From the IMG/VR virus record IMGVR_UViG_3300025816_000006, positions 62,001 through 126,000 of that record: DNA of 64,000 nucleotides; one strand, given 5' to 3'. The position numbers and the translations under genes were made by a program. The stretch comes from a virus. The notes beneath the pieces were generated by a model. The model was not told the DNA's origin. It did no database searches and saw only the letters and a list, made by a program, of their open reading frames with translations. This document shows, piece by piece, positions 46,520 to 54,610 of the stretch (position 1 is the first letter of the stretch; every line of letters starts with the position of its first letter).

Positions 46520-46988
46520 TAGTTTTATTACTTTTTCTTTTCTGTTGAGCTTTTTTAGAGTTAAAACCGTTTGTTACCCACTGTAAGTTTTCTACTCTGT
46601 AATCTGACTTATCATCGTTTATGTGATCTACTTCTAGTTTTTTAGAAGTGTCATCATTTTCTACAAATGCTAATGCTACTAATCTATGCATAGCTATTAC
46701 AACTCCACCCATACCTATGCAGGGGTACTGATTTCTAGTAGTGCTTATGGATAACTTTTTACCCTTTGTTCCTATTACATACGGAAAATCACCAGTATTC
46801 TTATGAAGGAAATATTTACCAGAATTCATAGAGTTTAACTTAGAAATCATGATGTTGGATTTTCTATGCATCTCTTTGTCGCCAATAAAGTTAGCTTTTA
46901 TCTTACTGACATCAATTACATCTTTATCAGAAACTTCATGGTTTGCAGTTTCTGGTAATTCAAACAAAGTTAGCTGTCTTAAATTCAT
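46512..46988 (-). CDS. HNH endonuclease with N-terminal clamp-like peptide, 158 aa
   Basis: An HNH core at residues 100-146: MHRLVALAF, EVDHINDDKSDYRVENLQWVT and FNSKKAQQKR, with His122 and Asn134 in the usual places. NUMOD-like strands precede it (ISTTRNQYPCI). Residues 5-9, QLTLF, match the bacterial sliding-clamp motif QLxLF at the extreme N-terminus. The gene lies between the exonuclease (ATGA overlap) and the polymerase C-half (eight-base overlap) inside the replication operon. HNH genes in such places are usually homing endonucleases. Its unusual N-terminus is discussed in the findings. Confidence 0.8.
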   Translation of the reverse strand: MNLRQLTLFELPETANHEVSDKDVIDVSKIKANFIGDKEMHRKSNIMISKLNSMNSGKYFLHKNTGDFPYVIGTKGKKLSISTTRNQYPCIGMGGVVIAMHRLVALAFVENDDTSKKLEVDHINDDKSDYRVENLQWVTNGFNSKKAQQKRKSNKTND

Positions 46989-47662
46989 AGGTAAGTATTC
47001 CCATCCGCAAATGCTTTTTCAAGTTTCAGGTTTCTATATACAGCGCGATGGGTCTTCATAAACTTAATCATTAGATTTGCCGTATCCTTTACGTCCTGTA
47101 AGGCATCGTGAGCATTCTCTGTTGACATACCCATCCTGTCTCTAATCGCGTCCATGCTCCTAGATTTTACACTAGGATCTCCCTCTGTCCACATATAATA
47201 GTTGTCCATCATGTCGATTTTATGAATTTGATGAAACAGCTTCTGTCTCTGTCTTTGGTCGTCCCAAGGTCCGTATTCTTTACAGAGTCTGTCTACGATA
47301 ATCATATCGTATCCTAAAATGTTATATCCAGCAGCAATGGGTGCGAAGAACGAAGTTCCCTTCCAGTTATACTTGTCTACAAAAGCGCAAAACTTTTTCC
47401 ATACAGCTTTTGGTTTAGGTGCTTTTGCTATTTCTTCTCTGGTTTGTCCTGTAACTTTTAGTGCGCCATCCTCAATAGGTCCAAGACCTTTCTTTGTGGC
47501 CTTTTCGTCGTCCGTTTCTGCCCAAATCTTGCTATTAAACTCACCTTTGAGTCTAAAGTTTCTTCCATCCAAAGCTATCGCCGCCAACTGAGTTGGCTGA
47601 CATGTAACTGGATTTCTACCGCCTGTCTCAAAGTCAAAAACAATTATATCACGGTTCGACAT
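46985..47662 (-). CDS. dnaQ: DnaQ-like 3'-5' exonuclease (proofreading), 225 aa
   Basis: A DEDDh exonuclease: Exo I DFETGG (Asp10, Glu12), Exo II GYNILGYDMIIVD (Asp119), Exo III AHDALQDVKDT (His185, Asp190). It removes misincorporated bases at the primer end. It overlaps the polymerase N-half by 14 bases and starts at ATG with GGAAAA upstream. As the PHP domain of the polymerase lacks its metal ligands, this separate enzyme is the likely proofreader. It could alternatively be a general DNA exonuclease. Confidence 0.85.
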   Translation of the reverse strand: MSNRDIIVFDFETGGRNPVTCQPTQLAAIALDGRNFRLKGEFNSKIWAETDDEKATKKGLGPIEDGALKVTGQTREEIAKAPKPKAVWKKFCAFVDKYNWKGTSFFAPIAAGYNILGYDMIIVDRLCKEYGPWDDQRQRQKLFHQIHKIDMMDNYYMWTEGDPSVKSRSMDAIRDRMGMSTENAHDALQDVKDTANLMIKFMKTHRAVYRNLKLEKAFADGNTYL

Positions 47663-49316
47663 TATTTTCCTTCATTTTTACGGAATCTGGATTGGCTACT
47701 ATGTAGTCAATATACATAAGTTTGTCCAGCAGGTTAATTGCTAGAACGTCAAACTTAACGTGACCAAGTGCCTCTAAGTCTGCCATTTCTAGTCCTGCTA
47801 TCTTTTCATCACTACTTTTTGAGTTTACCATAGGGCAAACTTCTGATAGTTTGTTTGCTGATATAACAACACCCGCAGCATGTTTGCCTTGAGTTTTCAG
47901 CGTACCCTCTATCTTGATCGCTTGTTCAAAATATTCTGCATAGTCACCTTCTAAGTAACCCTTCTCATTTATGTGACAATAATCATACAAGTCTTGTTCG
48001 TTGTTTTGCAACGCCCACCTAATAATAGATCTGTCTTCCTCGTCCATCTGTGATAGTTGATCAGAGATAGCCGCTTCGTCTGGAATATATTTTGTAATCT
48101 CGTTCATCACGCTAAACCCACACGCTTCGTTTACACGTAGGATTTCTTTGATTGCGCTACGCCCCTGTAGTCTACCGAACGTCACCATCTGACTAACATT
48201 GCCGTGTCCGTATTTATCTTTGATATACGATATGATCTTATCTCTTTTCTTGCCGGGGATATCTATGTCGATATCTGGAAGTGACACATTGTCTTTGGTG
48301 TTTCTGCCACTATTATAGAAGCGCTCAAACAATAAGTCAAACTCAATCGGATCAATTTGTGTGATTCCAATCAGGTAAGATATTAAACATCCAGCAGCAG
48401 AGCCACGACCCGGACCTACCATCCAACCTTGATCTACCGCATACTTGATAATATCACGAACAATAAGAAAGTAACCAAACAAATCTGCTTCTTCAATAAC
48501 TTCAAATTCTTTCCTGAATCTGTCTCCATACTTTTGACGACCTTCTTCTTCTGTGATTTTTTCTGCGAGTAGATTTTTCCATCCTCTTCTAGCCAGTGTC
48601 CTTAGATAATCTTTTTCTGACTCTCCGTTAGGGGTATCAAACTTAGGAAGAATAGGTTTGCTTAGAATGTTATAATCTTCACACTGATCGTATATATCGT
48701 CAAGATTCTGTGTTCCTACTGGGTCTTCAAGCATAGCTTCTGTTGCTCCAGTTTTATCTGGAACAAAAAAATGAGAGTAGTCAAAAAACTTTTTGTTAGG
48801 AAAATCTTCTTTGTTTTTGAACTTCCTTCTCAATTTGGGAAGAGTAGTCTTCATTTCAGAGCAAAGCAAAATCCTGTGTAGATTAGCGTCTTCCGATTCT
48901 GTGTAATGCGAGTCTTGGAAGCATCTACTTTTCTCGTACCAGCTTTTTTTGATTGGCGAATCCGCAGCAGATTCTGCCAGAACAATTAAGTTTCCTTTGT
49001 TGCAAATTTTAGATAAGTCGCTTGCATTGTAGTCTCCATTTTCATCTAACAAAGACACAATCTTTATAAGGTCAAACCATCCTCTTTCGTTCTTCGCAAA
49101 CAACGTGAAGCTGTCGAACGAACAGCCTATAATTGGCTTGATGTTGTTCGCTACGCAAGCTTGATAGAAAGCCACAGCGCCAGATATAGTCTTGTAGTCA
49201 GCGATACCGCAGGCGCGGAAGTCGTTATCTTTGCATTTTGCTGCAAGTTCTTTGGGTTTAGAAAACCCTTTCAGCAGTGAGTAGTGCGTGTAATTACAGA
49301 GTGGGAACCAAGTCAT
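47649..49316 (-). CDS. dnaE: DNA polymerase III alpha, N-terminal half (PHP, palm)
   Basis: GGAG stands before the ATG at 49316. The PHP domain (1-90) has lost its His ligands: CNYTHYSLL replaces HxHTxYSLL and IADYK replaces TDHG. The palm is intact: GPGRGSAAG (301-309), PDIDIDI with Asp348 and Asp350, GRLQGRSAIKEILRV, and KFDVLAINL with the third Asp523. The protein ends at residue 555, just after the third Asp, where normal DnaE continues into the fingers. The rest lies in the gene at 44960-46519. So catalysis needs both products. It has its own promoter at 49346-49374. Confidence 0.88.
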   Translation of the reverse strand: MTWFPLCNYTHYSLLKGFSKPKELAAKCKDNDFRACGIADYKTISGAVAFYQACVANNIKPIIGCSFDSFTLFAKNERGWFDLIKIVSLLDENGDYNASDLSKICNKGNLIVLAESAADSPIKKSWYEKSRCFQDSHYTESEDANLHRILLCSEMKTTLPKLRRKFKNKEDFPNKKFFDYSHFFVPDKTGATEAMLEDPVGTQNLDDIYDQCEDYNILSKPILPKFDTPNGESEKDYLRTLARRGWKNLLAEKITEEEGRQKYGDRFRKEFEVIEEADLFGYFLIVRDIIKYAVDQGWMVGPGRGSAAGCLISYLIGITQIDPIEFDLLFERFYNSGRNTKDNVSLPDIDIDIPGKKRDKIISYIKDKYGHGNVSQMVTFGRLQGRSAIKEILRVNEACGFSVMNEITKYIPDEAAISDQLSQMDEEDRSIIRWALQNNEQDLYDYCHINEKGYLEGDYAEYFEQAIKIEGTLKTQGKHAAGVVISANKLSEVCPMVNSKSSDEKIAGLEMADLEALGHVKFDVLAINLLDKLMYIDYIVANPDSVKMKENNVEP

Positions 49317-49345
49317 CAATATCTCCTTTCAACATGGGTCTACTT

Positions 49346-49374
49346 ATAATAGACCGTAAATCAACTTTTGTCAA
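49346..49374 (-). promoter_or_regulatory. Sigma70-type promoter for the split polymerase operon
   Basis: TTGACA (49374-49369), a 17-base spacer, TATTAT (49351-49346). The -35 box overlaps the stop codon of the upstream glycosyltransferase gene. GAAAGGAGATATTGATG follows, almost the same leader as that of ssb. Confidence 0.8.
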
Positions 49375-50492
49375 CCATCTTCTTTTCTTTGAGTAAAATA
49401 CTCAACTAAATCTTTTTCTATGCCTTTTTTGTTACCCGTTAATTCTAGTATCCCGTCTTTATTTACAAACATATCACATCTAGGATCAAAATTATGTTTT
49501 TCTAATATTTTATGCCTAGTCATATACTGTCTGTTTTTTATATCCCCATGCCAAAGATGATAACAAATTCCTTGCTGATAATCTATTTTAAGATTATTTT
49601 TTCCAATTCTTTTTACATATGATATCAAAAAATCTTGCACTTCTTTTGGATATGCTTCTAGGGTTGATTTTGAGGCTGGAGATATCCTAGTTGACCCATA
49701 AAGAGCATAAGCTAGCCATTCGTCACCGCTTCCTGTTATTATTGTGGGAGTCGGGAATATGTCTTTAAGCTTATCTACCCTTGCTATCCAAGCGCCACCC
49801 GGAGATCCATAAGGATTTCTAGACTTCTTATGAAATATGTTATCGTGCATAGTCTTAGCTCTGCCCACAGAATCAAAAAGAAATTCTCCTGACTTGTCTA
49901 GATAAGACACTTTTTCAAATAACTGCACAGCGTCATGGCCTGATTTTAATTTATCTATAGATTCTTTTAGCCAATTCCTTTCTTTGAAAACCAGATCGTG
50001 ATCTATCCAACAGAAGTATTTTTTGTGTTTTTCAAGATTGCGAAATGCTAGATTTAGTAAAGGCTCTTTCTGCCAGAGGCAGTGCTTGTCCGAATAGCCT
50101 TTAATTACTATTGAGTTTTCTATTTCTGGTTCAGCGTCGTCAAAAACAATTTCATAACACTTTACATATTGACCTAGAACAGAAAGAGACTCTATCCACT
50201 CTTGGTAGGTTTCTTTTAATCTTTTTGATTTAGACAAATTAAAGTGAAATGTTACTATTTCAACTTCATCAATGTCTTTTGGCGTGTTGTAAAATCTTGC
50301 TATCTCATATTTTCTTTTTATATAATCAATATAACTTTCATCTGTATGGACCGCTTTGTTATTCTCTAAAAAATACTTTAATCTTTTTTCTTGCGTGGTA
50401 TTTTTACACCAAGAGTAATTTACTTGGTCCATCTCCTTGCCAAACGTAGCGCAAAACCCTGCGCATTGGCATTCACATTTAGATAGCTTCAC
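49371..50492 (-). CDS. GT-A-type glycosyltransferase with N-terminal Cys cluster, 373 aa
   Basis: It starts at GTG with AGGAAG upstream. The N-terminus holds a Cys cluster (CECQCAGFCATF...WCKN), perhaps metal binding. The catalytic part has KYFCWIDHDLVFKE (acidic DxD-like site), YGSPGGAWIARVDKL (acceptor loop) and ICYHLWHGDIKNRQY (His metal ligand), as in galactosyltransferase-like GT-A enzymes. This gene lies outside the main glycan island, in front of the polymerase promoter. Confidence 0.7.
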   Translation of the reverse strand: MKLSKCECQCAGFCATFGKEMDQVNYSWCKNTTQEKRLKYFLENNKAVHTDESYIDYIKRKYEIARFYNTPKDIDEVEIVTFHFNLSKSKRLKETYQEWIESLSVLGQYVKCYEIVFDDAEPEIENSIVIKGYSDKHCLWQKEPLLNLAFRNLEKHKKYFCWIDHDLVFKERNWLKESIDKLKSGHDAVQLFEKVSYLDKSGEFLFDSVGRAKTMHDNIFHKKSRNPYGSPGGAWIARVDKLKDIFPTPTIITGSGDEWLAYALYGSTRISPASKSTLEAYPKEVQDFLISYVKRIGKNNLKIDYQQGICYHLWHGDIKNRQYMTRHKILEKHNFDPRCDMFVNKDGILELTGNKKGIEKDLVEYFTQRKEDG

Positions 50493-50493
50493 T

Positions 50494-50757
50494 TCATCTT
50501 CCTAAAAAACAGCCTGTTAAAATCCCTACAACAAGGGAGACGAGAGTAGACACAACAAATACTTCCGTACAATCTAAAAATTTTAATTTATACTTTGGCA
50601 CTTTATGTGAATATCTTGATCCCCTTAGTCTACTTTTTAATATTTCTGAATTAGAAAAAACTAAATTGTGTAACTCCCCGTCACCATCCTCGACAACGAC
50701 AAGGTTATAGTTGTCGCTAATTCCGTACAACTTTGTTGGAGATACGTTTGTAATCAC
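50494..50757 (-). CDS. Small protein with C-terminal membrane segment, 87 aa
   Basis: It starts at GTG. The soluble part (residues 1-65) is followed by VFVVSTLVSLVVGILTGCFLGR, one hydrophobic helix at the extreme C-terminus, so it would be a tail-anchored membrane protein. No family is known. It is tightly packed between a glycosyltransferase and a conserved phage gene. Confidence 0.5.
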   Translation of the reverse strand: MITNVSPTKLYGISDNYNLVVVEDGDGELHNLVFSNSEILKSRLRGSRYSHKVPKYKLKFLDCTEVFVVSTLVSLVVGILTGCFLGR

Positions 50758-50761
50758 GGCA

Positions 50762-51433
50762 TCACCAAGCTCTACAAGACCAGTATCTTGCTTTCCAGCG
50801 AGGACCGGGATTACTACAGTTATGTCTTGCTCTGAAGTTTTTCCGGCGACCCGGAATATTCTTTTTAATTTTCATGTTTGGATCGCCAAACCTAACAATG
50901 ACCACTTTTCCACTACCATTCTTTACGTAGACAGCGCTTTTCTTTGGACCTCCGGGAGTCTTGAAGGGTTTGCCAAGCTTTACTTTTCGACCCTGATACT
51001 CTGCTGACTCTGTGTAATCAAGCTCTGCTTTAGCAGGAATAAGTGTTCTTCCTTCTTTTTTATAGATACCTTTTTGTTCATACTCATAAACCTGACCCGT
51101 TTTAGGATCTTTGTATTTATATTTAGACTGTGATTTCTTTAGTTGCTCTTGGGTGGGTCTACCCTCTTTTACAGTCTTGGCGGGTTTATAATTTTTACCT
51201 TCTCGCTCTTTTTTTCTGCGAATATTTTCCCAGAGACCGGGACGATCTGCCGCCCAGTTCCACTCTTCTGATTCTTCTCCTAAATCTTCATATTCTGCTT
51301 CTGACGGAATATAAAAATTTTCTTCTGTTACTTCTTCCGTCCATCCATGTTCATCCATATCAAAACCTAAGTTTTTATTGTAATGAAAGGATTGATCCAT
51401 GTCAAAAACGTAATTTTTTCTTTGATTAGACAT
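50762..51433 (-). CDS. Conserved phage protein with C-terminal FGDPNM/RHNC module, 223 aa
   Basis: A long charged, low-complexity N-terminal part (Lys/Glu-rich, EEVTEENFYIPSEAEYEDL) leads to a C-terminal module of about 80 residues: GGPKKSAVYVKN, VVIVRFGDPNMKIKKN, FRARHNCSNPGPRWKARYWSCRAW. I recall this module at the end of many otherwise different tailed-phage proteins; its role is unknown. The start overlaps the PAP2 stop as TAATG. It is possibly linked to virion or head maturation, but that is guesswork. Confidence 0.55.
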   Translation of the reverse strand: MSNQRKNYVFDMDQSFHYNKNLGFDMDEHGWTEEVTEENFYIPSEAEYEDLGEESEEWNWAADRPGLWENIRRKKEREGKNYKPAKTVKEGRPTQEQLKKSQSKYKYKDPKTGQVYEYEQKGIYKKEGRTLIPAKAELDYTESAEYQGRKVKLGKPFKTPGGPKKSAVYVKNGSGKVVIVRFGDPNMKIKKNIPGRRKNFRARHNCSNPGPRWKARYWSCRAW

Positions 51434-52107
51434 TATCTGCTCCTATAATGTTGTAAATTTGGAAATAATTTATATCTAACATCTTGCCAAATAGCACCGC
51501 TGATTACCATAGACGCTTCGTTGTCTGATGGATAATGGACACCTTGTAGGCAGCGAGCAAATCCGGCAAGATTTATCATTTTAAAAAACTCAGACGATTT
51601 ATGTGGATACATGTCTGAAAAAAGGTAAGCACCCAAGGCCGCATAAACGGTATGACCCGATGGATAAGCCGGGGTGTGGTGTGTTTTTGATTCTGTTACA
51701 TTTATTTTGTAATTTAAAAGATCTCCTAACTGCTTGGGTCGCGGCCTATTAAACTTATGTTTCAAGTTCATTACAATAGGCTCTGATATCTTCCATATTT
51801 TTTCAAAATCTTTCTTTGGGATAGGCTTTCCCATTTTACTAAAGATTGGTTTATACAAATCTAAAGGTTCTTTGTCAACAAGATCTATTAGATTTTTTTC
51901 TTCATAGCCTAACTTACTTGTTAGTTTTTCTAAGTACTGAAGTTCTTTCTTTGTTTCTTCAGATGTGTTTTTAGGAGGCTCTGGTAAAACGCCTTCCCAG
52001 TCTATGGTTATAATTTTTGGTACTTTCCAAGTTCTCGTTTTGTTTGTATAAACAACCGAGTCTAGCCTTGAAGAAAGTGACTTGTTAAATTCTGATATAA
52101 TATCCAC
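51433..52107 (-). CDS. PAP2/haloperoxidase-type phosphatase, soluble, 224 aa
   Basis: It starts at GTG overlapping the DUF1501 stop as TAGTG. The three PAP2 motifs are complete: Lys116-x6-Arg123-Pro124, PSGH at 149-152, and Arg185-x5-His191-x3-Asp195 (the Ser of SRx5H is Ala). The middle His and late His carry the phosphoryl transfer or bind vanadate. No membrane segment or signal peptide is clear, unlike lipid phosphatases, so it resembles soluble acid phosphatases or haloperoxidases. Its operon with two exported DUF1501 proteins hints at a surface or phosphate-related role. Confidence 0.8.
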   Translation of the reverse strand: MDIISEFNKSLSSRLDSVVYTNKTRTWKVPKIITIDWEGVLPEPPKNTSEETKKELQYLEKLTSKLGYEEKNLIDLVDKEPLDLYKPIFSKMGKPIPKKDFEKIWKISEPIVMNLKHKFNRPRPKQLGDLLNYKINVTESKTHHTPAYPSGHTVYAALGAYLFSDMYPHKSSEFFKMINLAGFARCLQGVHYPSDNEASMVISGAIWQDVRYKLFPNLQHYRSR

Positions 52108-53339
52108 TACACCAAACCTTCTATTATTTTGCCGTTGTTCGCAATTCTCATTGGGCGACCATTCTTTGCTGTATAACTTTTTTCTGTACTAATTCCAAGA
52201 GACTTGCAAATTGTCATCATTAAATCTTCTGACGAGTATACTAGATCGCTAGTTATTTCTTTTCCATCGTCGCTTGTTGAGCCAATCGCTTGACCACCTT
52301 TAATTAATCCACCAGAAACAAATGCAGACCAGCATCTTGCCCAATGGTCACGACCAGCGTTTTGATTAATTTTTGGAGTTCTACCAAATTCTCCCATCAT
52401 AACGATAGCAGTATTGTTCCACATGTCAAGACGTTTTAAATCCAGCATAAGAGTAGAAACTACCTTGTCTAATTCTGGAAGTTTAGTTGATAACGTTTCG
52501 TGCGTGTTTTGGTGTAAGTCCCAACCGCCAAAGCCAAGCTCTACAAATGGCACACCTGTTTGAAGCAACCTTCTCGCCATCAAAGCGCCCTTACCAAATC
52601 CTGTCTCGCCGTAAGCGTCAATTACATTCTTAGGTTCGTCTGTTGGTTTTAAGGCTTTCATTTGTGGGCTTGTATTAAGTCTAAATGTTTGTTGCAACAT
52701 TTTCATATGACTCTTTGCCATGTCACTGTTGCTTCTTTTTACAAAACCTGTTTCTATCGCAGCAAGAGCTTGCATCCTTTCGTTATCTACAGAATCGCCA
52801 AGGTTTCTAACTTGACCGTTTGAACTTACAACAAAAGGATTCCAAGCAGAACCCAGAAACCCGCCACCAATACTTCCTGTACTAATTGAAAAGAATGGCG
52901 GTATTTCTAGGTAGTCTCTATCTTGAGATAGTTCGTAAGATATTACAGATCCCATTGATGGGTGACTCATATTTGGATTTGGCTTGAAGCCTGTGTGCAT
53001 ATAGTAGCGACCTCGCATGTGGTCTGCTTCTCTTGTTGCCATATTTCTAACAATAGAAAAATCTTTTCCTTGCTTTGCAAGCTCTGGCATAAGCTCGTTG
53101 ATTTGGAAGTCGCCAGTTGTAGTGATAGGTCTTGTTGGACCGCCAGTAGGAGCGCCAAACTTTACATCCCACATATCAATAGTCGGAGGACCGCCATTAA
53201 GCCAAATAAGGATTGCGCCCTTCTCGTTCTTTCCTAAATCCTCACGACTATCAATGATCTTTTGACCAAACGCAGTTGACGCTGCGGATACAGACGCTAA
53301 TCCACCCGCATGTTGTAAAAAATGTCTTCTGTTAATCAT
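52107..53339 (-). CDS. DUF1501 family protein with Tat signal, 410 aa
   Basis: The N-terminus INRRHFLQHAGGLASVSAAS is a twin-arginine signal with RR-x-FL and a hydrophobic, Ala-rich stretch. The body has ILIWLNGGPPTIDMWD, HPSMGSVISYE, FVELGFGGWDLHQNTHETL and VVMMGEFGRTPKINQNAGRDHW, all DUF1501 hallmarks (alkaline-phosphatase/sulfatase superfamily fold). Homologues occur mainly in Planctomycetota and other environmental bacteria and are exported. The enzyme is presumed a hydrolase, but the substrate is unknown. ATGA overlap with the other DUF1501 gene. Confidence 0.85.
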   Translation of the reverse strand: MINRRHFLQHAGGLASVSAASTAFGQKIIDSREDLGKNEKGAILIWLNGGPPTIDMWDVKFGAPTGGPTRPITTTGDFQINELMPELAKQGKDFSIVRNMATREADHMRGRYYMHTGFKPNPNMSHPSMGSVISYELSQDRDYLEIPPFFSISTGSIGGGFLGSAWNPFVVSSNGQVRNLGDSVDNERMQALAAIETGFVKRSNSDMAKSHMKMLQQTFRLNTSPQMKALKPTDEPKNVIDAYGETGFGKGALMARRLLQTGVPFVELGFGGWDLHQNTHETLSTKLPELDKVVSTLMLDLKRLDMWNNTAIVMMGEFGRTPKINQNAGRDHWARCWSAFVSGGLIKGGQAIGSTSDDGKEITSDLVYSSEDLMMTICKSLGISTEKSYTAKNGRPMRIANNGKIIEGLV

Positions 53340-54610
53340 ACTATAATATCCTTAATTACTTCACCAAAATCTACAATTTCAATAGGTCTATCTCCGGGAG
53401 CCATTAGTTCTTTATCGGCATTTATTCCCATTTGATGATAGATAGTTGTCGCCCAGTGTGGAATAGGAACTGGATTATCTTCTGGCTCTGTACCAGTAGC
53501 ATCAGTTCTGCCGTAAGTCATGCCGCCTTTAATTCCACCTCCAGCAAGGATAGAACTAAACACCTTGGGATAGTGGTCGCGTCCAGCATCTTTATTTATT
53601 TTAGGAGTTCTTCCAAACTCCGACACTACACAAACCAAGGTAGATTCCAAAAGCCCTCTTTCGGTCAAGTCTTGAATTAGCGCAGCAAACGCTTGATCAA
53701 ATGGTGGAACTTGAGAATCTATACCGCCAAAGATATTTTGGTGCATATCCCAACTACCATAAGTCATCGACACAAACCTAGCACCCGCTTCAACTAATCT
53801 TCTGGACATAAGCATCCTTGCGCCAGCAGTATTGCGTCCGTACCTATCGCGTACTTCTGGTTTTTCTTTTTCTATGTCAAAAGCGTCTTGAGCTTTTTGA
53901 TCTCCAACAAGATCGTAAGCTTTTTCATAAAAAGTATTCATAGCTTTTACAGCATCAGAATTAACTTTCTGATTCATGTTTTTGTTTACAATCTCTAGCA
54001 ATCTTTTACGCTTGATGAATTGTTCGTCAGTCACATTAAAAGATAAGTCTCTAACTTTGAATTTATCAGAAGCGGGATCAGAACCCAAAGAAAACGGAGC
54101 GTAGGCATTGCTTAAATATCCGGTTCCTGCAAACTCGTTGGGTTTTTCCGGCACACAAATGTAAGCAGGAAGATTATCCCTAGAACCGAACTCATGAGAC
54201 ACAACAGAACCCATAGAAGGATACTGGAGTGCAGGACTAGGCTTGTAACCTGTGAAAATACTGTTTGTTCCTCGTTCGTGTGCAGCCTCTCCATGCGTCA
54301 TGCTCCTGATAATTGTCAATTTATCCATGATCTGCGCGGTTTTTGTAAATCTTTCATTGATCTGAATTCCATCAACATTGGTGTTGATCGCTTTCATAGA
54401 ACCACGATACTCTAGAGGGGCTACAGTTTTAGGGTCAAGCGTCTCTTGAGCGGCCATTCCGCCCGGAAGATATATGAAAATCATACTTTTTGCTTGACCT
54501 TCAACGCTTTCGTAGTGCTTTTGCTCGCCAATCGCATACTGGGTTCCAGCAGCAGCAAACAGGCTTGTTTGAAGAAAAGCTCTACGTCCGATGTGAATAT
54601 GGTTAAACAT
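53336..54610 (-). CDS. DUF1501 family protein with Tat signal (paralogue), 424 aa
   Basis: Same family as its neighbour: HIGRRAFLQTSLFAAAGTQYA is a twin-arginine signal. The rest follows the same order: MIFIYLPGGMAAQETLD, YPSMGSVVSHEFG, ARFVSMTYGSWDMHQNIFG, VVSEFGRTPKINKDAGRDHYP. The two are diverged paralogues, not a recent copy. GGAG stands before the ATG, and the start overlaps the exostosin-like gene by eight bases. It is likely exported to the host periplasm or surface, a rare feature for a phage replication block. Confidence 0.85.
   Translation of the reverse strand: MFNHIHIGRRAFLQTSLFAAAGTQYAIGEQKHYESVEGQAKSMIFIYLPGGMAAQETLDPKTVAPLEYRGSMKAINTNVDGIQINERFTKTAQIMDKLTIIRSMTHGEAAHERGTNSIFTGYKPSPALQYPSMGSVVSHEFGSRDNLPAYICVPEKPNEFAGTGYLSNAYAPFSLGSDPASDKFKVRDLSFNVTDEQFIKRKRLLEIVNKNMNQKVNSDAVKAMNTFYEKAYDLVGDQKAQDAFDIEKEKPEVRDRYGRNTAGARMLMSRRLVEAGARFVSMTYGSWDMHQNIFGGIDSQVPPFDQAFAALIQDLTERGLLESTLVCVVSEFGRTPKINKDAGRDHYPKVFSSILAGGGIKGGMTYGRTDATGTEPEDNPVPIPHWATTIYHQMGINADKELMAPGDRPIEIVDFGEVIKDIIV

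Noticed and set aside
47649-49316. Split intein joining the two polymerase halves
   Set aside because: The N-half ends without intein N-blocks (no Cys start after the palm), and the C-half starts with ATG at plain DnaE sequence without His-Asn and a following Cys/Ser/Thr.
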